Assembly (NCBI GenBank): GCA_030544235.1
Contig: CM060484.1
Span: 11,799,531 to 11,863,530 of the forward strand
Reading direction: 5' to 3'
Length of the DNA: 64,000 bases
Source of the DNA: Lepturacanthus savala
Lineage: Eukaryota; Chordata; Actinopteri; Scombriformes; Trichiuridae
The notes under the pieces are model-generated. The model saw nothing but the letters and a program-made list of their open reading frames with translations, was not told where the DNA came from and searched no databases. The stretch's first letter is position 1. Every line of letters begins with the position of its first letter. Shown here piece by piece: positions 54,001 to 60,000 of the stretch. A program made the translations under genes and the position numbers.

Positions 54001-57000
54001 ACTCACCTTTGCTATTTTGACAAAGTGGCTCAGTATCTCGGCTCTGATCTTCAGCGTATGAGCTGTTAAGATTTCTCTCACCAGCCAGAAGCTCACCTTA
54101 AACATACAAACACATTCAAACAAATCTAGTATAAAATACATTTGCATATTTTCCATCTTAGGTATGCAGTTCCAGATCTGCTTTCAGTCTGCTTGGTACT
54201 GATCAATCGTGTTTGAGCAGTCTGTGATTGCAAGCAAGCGTCTGTGTAAGATCTGCACAGAGGTAGACAACTTTAGCCAAATGGTATTTCAGGACTTTCA
54301 GTTTGTTTAGGTTTTTATTCACTTTTATCTCTGGACCTATGGGAATTGGTCGGACAATAGACAGATAGATAGGAAATCTTGGACTGGATATCAGCTGGCT
54401 CCACCGGAATTACAGAAATTTTTGAGCTTGCCCCCTGGAGGTTAATCATAAGATAGCAGATGGGTTCTATGATTGGAAAGATACAAGCAGGCTGTGTAGA
54501 GCTCGTTAATGCCTTGATAATATAAAATATTGATTAGTGCAGCTTTAAAGATTACCTTCGCTATTTTAAGGAAGGAAACTCATTAGAGGTTTTAAATTTG
54601 CCTTGTGCTACATGCACAGCACCAAGATGTTTGATGACCTGAAGTTGACTTTCATGACTCCATACTTTATAAAAAGGGAGTTTGTTTAATAACTGCACAC
54701 TCATTTAACTTTCAAAATTAAACTTTTGGAATCACAATTATAAATCTAATAAATATGATAAAAATGTCTTACACATGCTGAAAGACTTCAGCAATAGATA
54801 ACACTTACACAACAATATCATTATATATACAAAATTAAACAAGATGTGATAATGAAGTTAATATCCACAGGGAATTGGGAACAGAATGACTAGTTATTAC
54901 TTTTTACATATTTCTTTATTTAAAACTAAATTAAAAATATGAAAATGTTTGATTAACTGGGGCTACAGAGGTTTGTGACATCATCAACGCTGTGGCTGAT
55001 CTGTTCGGAATCAATAGATTTTTCCATTTTGCACTAGAAATAAAAGAAAAAAAAAAGAATAATCCCAATAGCAATATTATCCAATACTCAACTTTTATCT
55101 TGTGATCAATCCACTGATGATATTTAGGGTAATAAATGTACTGTTTATTTTATCAAGATCGCGTCTATGATCACAAAGTAAAAACAGATGGGATGTGAAT
55201 ACAGATCCATCCAGTTCAGGCTACAGTAACTGGTTGATGGTTCACTTGTCTTTGTCTAAAAATTCAACTCGTATATCAAGCTCTTAATTGTTATATTGTA
55301 TTTTTCAGAAATAGTAGTAATCAGAGGGGGAAATACGCACCTGGTTGAACCTGCGTGTGAACGCGACCACGTTAGGAGCCAAACTGTGTTTCTCTTTCCC
55401 GTTCCATCCACAGCTGGCCAGCTCCTGCCAATCACAAGACAAGACCCGCGAGTTTCATCAGGCTGACGAGTTACGACAGAATATCTCGACCGGAGCTGGT
55501 GAATTGTGGATGATTTTTTATTAAATAATTGACTGAGTTGGACAAAGTTCATGAGACTTCTGACATATTGTCAGTGTTTCCCTCCTCAGAACTGCTGGCG
55601 TGCCGTTGCGGGAAGGAATAAAGCTTTAGAAGCCATGTGGACGTGGATGCTGACGGGACGGTATTGACTGTGTCTGCTGAAGGAAAGGTCAGCCTGTTCC
55701 GCTGTCTGTCTAACACGGCTGGAAACAAGACTACAGCCACCAATCAGATCTGGCTGCTCAATGCCCAGATTCGACTACCCGTTCCTTTTGTTGGTATTTT
55801 TGAGCGTTAAAAAAATCAATAAAAAAAAAAATCAATAAAAAAAAAAGACAGCAGCTGTGTATGATGGGAAATTTGAATTGCTGGCCTTTGGTGAGGTGAT
55901 TGTATGGATTTGTCAGATTGATGAGACAGCAGCACGTGTTTCTCTTTAAATCAAATTTGTACAGCATTTTTTTTTTTAATTCAACTTTAAATACTGAAAA
56001 AGAGACATGTCTTCTCTAACAGGATAGTCAAACTTATTTCTTTCTTAGCATTAAGAACTAATAAATATATCAACAAGAATCAACACATATAATTATTTAT
56101 TAATTATATTTAGATGAAGATAAAATCCGCAGGCCTGAAAACTTTAAACCCACATAGCATCATCCACTTTAAAATCATTTGTGCTCTTTAACGTAAGACT
56201 AATGATACTCTATTCACACATTAAGAAAATACACCTCAAGTATAAATAAATAAATCCCTGTGCGTTTTGTAATCTTCTATCCGTTTTATTCTTTTACTTC
56301 ACCGCATACAAACAGATGTTTGGACACGTTCAGCGAGCAGCCAAATGGAAATCCATCAAATAGTTCACAGTTATTCAAGTGTGTCTTAAAACATCGGTCA
56401 GCTGGCCACATGAACGCATCTGGATCTGGATCGGGGAGATTTAGTCATATCAGGTGGATATCTGCCATATTTACAGTCTTTTTTAGCATCAAATTCCCTC
56501 TTTGCTTTACATCAGATATTCACAAACATTAACCATGACTCATAGCTCCTTAATGTGACTTGCTTGGTCCGCTGAAGCTTTATTTTCCGCTTCAGATCAA
56601 CTTTTAAATGCATTTTTACACAAGACGAGGACTGTGGATTTTGTCACTTGCATAGTAAGAGCGTTATGAAGGGATCTTCTAATGGTCATGAACTTGAGGA
56701 ACGATTACAGCAAGAAAAACATGTTTCACCGTTCATTTGGGCTCCTGACTAAGTTTTGGACTGAGATCATATGAGTGGGTGGTACCACGTGACGGTACAG
56801 ATCCTTTGGCATGGCGCTGGTCCCCCTCTCAGAAACATTAGGGATAAATGCCTGAATGAAAACAGCGGGGATTAACAGCCCGCCGTCCACCAGTGGAAAT
56901 TCCCTCGACTTTTTTACTGTATGCCAATTTAAATTACAATGACTTTTTCATTATTTCTAGGATTGTATCCAGGGTTTGACAAGCTTAAATAAAGGCATTA

Positions 57001-60000
57001 AGAAAAAGGACATCCCGCCCTGACAGGAAAACCCCAGAAACCCAAACTCCGTTTAAAATGATTATTTTCATTAGGGCCAATCCTATGTTGCTAAGCTTCT
57101 CACCAGGACATGTGATTCACAGCTATATAGTGATGATTGAGGGATTATTTACAGATGGAACAGCAAAGATCCAACTTCATTATGTCCCAGAGAGATAGAC
57201 AATGTAATATAATAAGTACGAATAATATGTAATGATAATAATATGTAATATAAATATGTGATTGTTACACTACGGTGTATATAATATTTTATCTGCTAAT
57301 ATGAACATTACAGAAACAATGTTTCTTTTTTTTTCCTTGTATGCAGTAGCTCACACACAAAAAAAAAAAAATGCATAAAAAACATTTAAAAAAAGACAGT
57401 GATACCTCTACGTTTGCGTTGCTTATAAAGCTTCAGGGAAAACCAGATGCGTGCTATAACAAGGCTACATGTTTAATTAATGAGGATATTGTTTAAACTA
57501 ATTAATTGCCAACTATTTGGATAATCAATCAATTAATTTGAGCCATTTTCTAAGAAGGAAATGTCCAAATTCCCTGGTTCCAACTTCTCAAATCTCATTA
57601 TTTTCTTCAGTTTCATTAGTTTCTTTAGTCTTCTATAATAGCAAACTGCTGATTTTGTTTGTTGGTATCGACAAAAAAATTCTGGGTTGCATGACATTTG
57701 ACACCATTTTATGATGATTTTTTTTTTTTTAAGATTAATCAACTATAAAAATGGTTGCTCGCTGCAGCCCTAGTTTAAAACCTCATCTAGTAGGTACATT
57801 GACAAACCAGCGGATTTGTATGAATAAAAGCAAAATGACTTAGTTCTTTGATTTTTGACACTGTTTTACTCTGAGTAGCTTTAAACATACTGTCCCTGTA
57901 ACACAGGTCTGCGTTTGTTGAGGTTTCTCGCACAGGACTAAATGCTGGATGGACCCCCACCATCAAACACACCCTAACAAGTGAGGAAGAAAAGTTCACG
58001 GTCATGTAGCTGTAATTTTAGCCTTCTGGAAAATAAAATAAAAAAAAAAAAAAAGACTATGTTGAATTAAGTGAACTGGACCATACAGCGTGTACTTCAA
58101 GATTCAGCTTGCATTAATTTGCAATTACGAGCCCTTAACGACTCTACCATCTCTAGCTGCTTCTCCTCCCTTTCTCTACGGTCTGTGCGGAGCCCTGATG
58201 CGGCGGTGGGGAGGAAATCCTTCGGGACAAAGACGTGACTGGAATTTCATTGACTAACTGAGGTTAAGCGGGGTTTCCAGCGTAGAGTTCAACCGCTGGG
58301 GCCAGCCCGGGTTCAGCCGAGTGGCAGCAGCTGTGAAGGTCATCACGGCAGCATTACAAGCATTACAAACAGAAAAGGAGACTGGAATCCTCAGATCTCT
58401 GAGGAGCTCCCTGGAAAAGACCGCTGTGCATCCAAACTTAAACACGTGAATCATGAACAGTTTGATAAGGTCAATAATGAGCGGTTGTTCTTCGTCGGGA
58501 GACGAAAAGTCCCCTTTAGTTCCTGTTGGGGTCGTGTTGCTTGGTGGGATTATTCAAAAGGCAGAATTACTGAGATGTTTTTTTTCCCTTATAGATGAAA
58601 ATCAGACATAATTAAAAAATAAAGCTCAGGAGGCTCGCATAGGTCTCTCTTACCTCTGGCTGGATGGCTTTGAATACAGGTGCATCCATCAGGGTGATCT
58701 GGCTCTGAAGTAACAAAAGAAAAATAAAATAAATCCATGTTACTTTCTGGTGGGAGGAAAGTCACAATTTTAGCTCTCGTTGGCCACAGAACACAAACGG
58801 AACCCTCTGTGTGTGTGTGTTTGTGTGTGAGAATAAAGCAGAGGAGAGGGGGACACGATTTACTGAAGGACGGCGCAAAACGCAACACATGTAAGGTGTA
58901 AAAACACATTATCTGTAATGGGCTCGGTGGAGGCAGAAAGGCAAGCAGGAAGGTCTCTTTTTTTCATTACAACCTGACAGCTCCCTCGTGGGAAAAAATT
59001 AATACATGTAAATTTCTTCACAAATCTTTCTGAGAGTTACGCATAGCTCCGTTATGCTTGCTTGTAAATCTTTTATCGCTAGACCGACATGATGCTGCTT
59101 TTTCCTCTCCTGAGAGTATTTGTACACTTAGCTTTGTAATAAAATCTGTAATAAATCTGGAAATAATATGTCGGGAGTTTAATTGTTAAAACACTTATTC
59201 TTGTCCTACAGGATCTTGCCTGTTTTGACTTGAACATGTGGGATAGAAATGTCACCGTCTGTTGAAGACATTCAGAGTTGTTGACTTGTATTAACCTGCT
59301 GGTCTGATGTTGGTGGGTGTAATGCGGCTTGTATTCAAATTACGTCACACAGCTGCACCACGATGCTGCCTCGCTCGCAAATATCGACGTCTAATCTCCG
59401 ATTTTATAGGAATTATGTTCCATCAGTGCGACCAATCACATCGTGAGTGATGGAGGTTATTATTCATTGATTCTATGAGTGTAAAGTCAGTGCTATAAAA
59501 AGAGGACTTGCAGAGGTTTTATTCTGAGCTGGGGATGACTTGCTGCTGTGCAATATTACTCCAGATAGCTTAGAGCTATTAGCAGCTATTCTTCAGAGAT
59601 GACTGATGCACATAAAACCAATAACTTTTTTATAGTCCTGAGTAATAAAATAATTTCTAACCAGTATTTTGACTTTGACAGTAAATCCCTGCTAACTAAT
59701 GCGCTTCGGTAGGAGCTTTGACACAGACTGAATGAATGAGGAAATGAAACAGCCGCGTCTAGCTCCATGGTCTGGTACTCTACGAGGAAACTGACAAAGA
59801 GAAATTATGTGGTTTGTTGAAGAAAACCTGCCAGCGAGGGGGTTAGGGTCAGAGTCGGTTACTGCCATAACTCAGTTTAGTCTCTTTCTGGAACTAAAAA
59901 CACAAAGTCTTTGTCGTTCTCAAGGCTAACAGAGTGAATCTACACTAAACAAGCTGTGGAATGGACCTCAGGTGGGAGCAAAGTATAATTCAGAACCCGG

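Larger units (their letters stand above)
50361..54006. other. RALGPS1 intron with LINE relics
   Basis: 3.6 kb. Holds the ATT microsatellite, a LINE tail at 51651 and the RT relic at 53001-53600. Otherwise nothing recognised. Confidence 0.65.
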
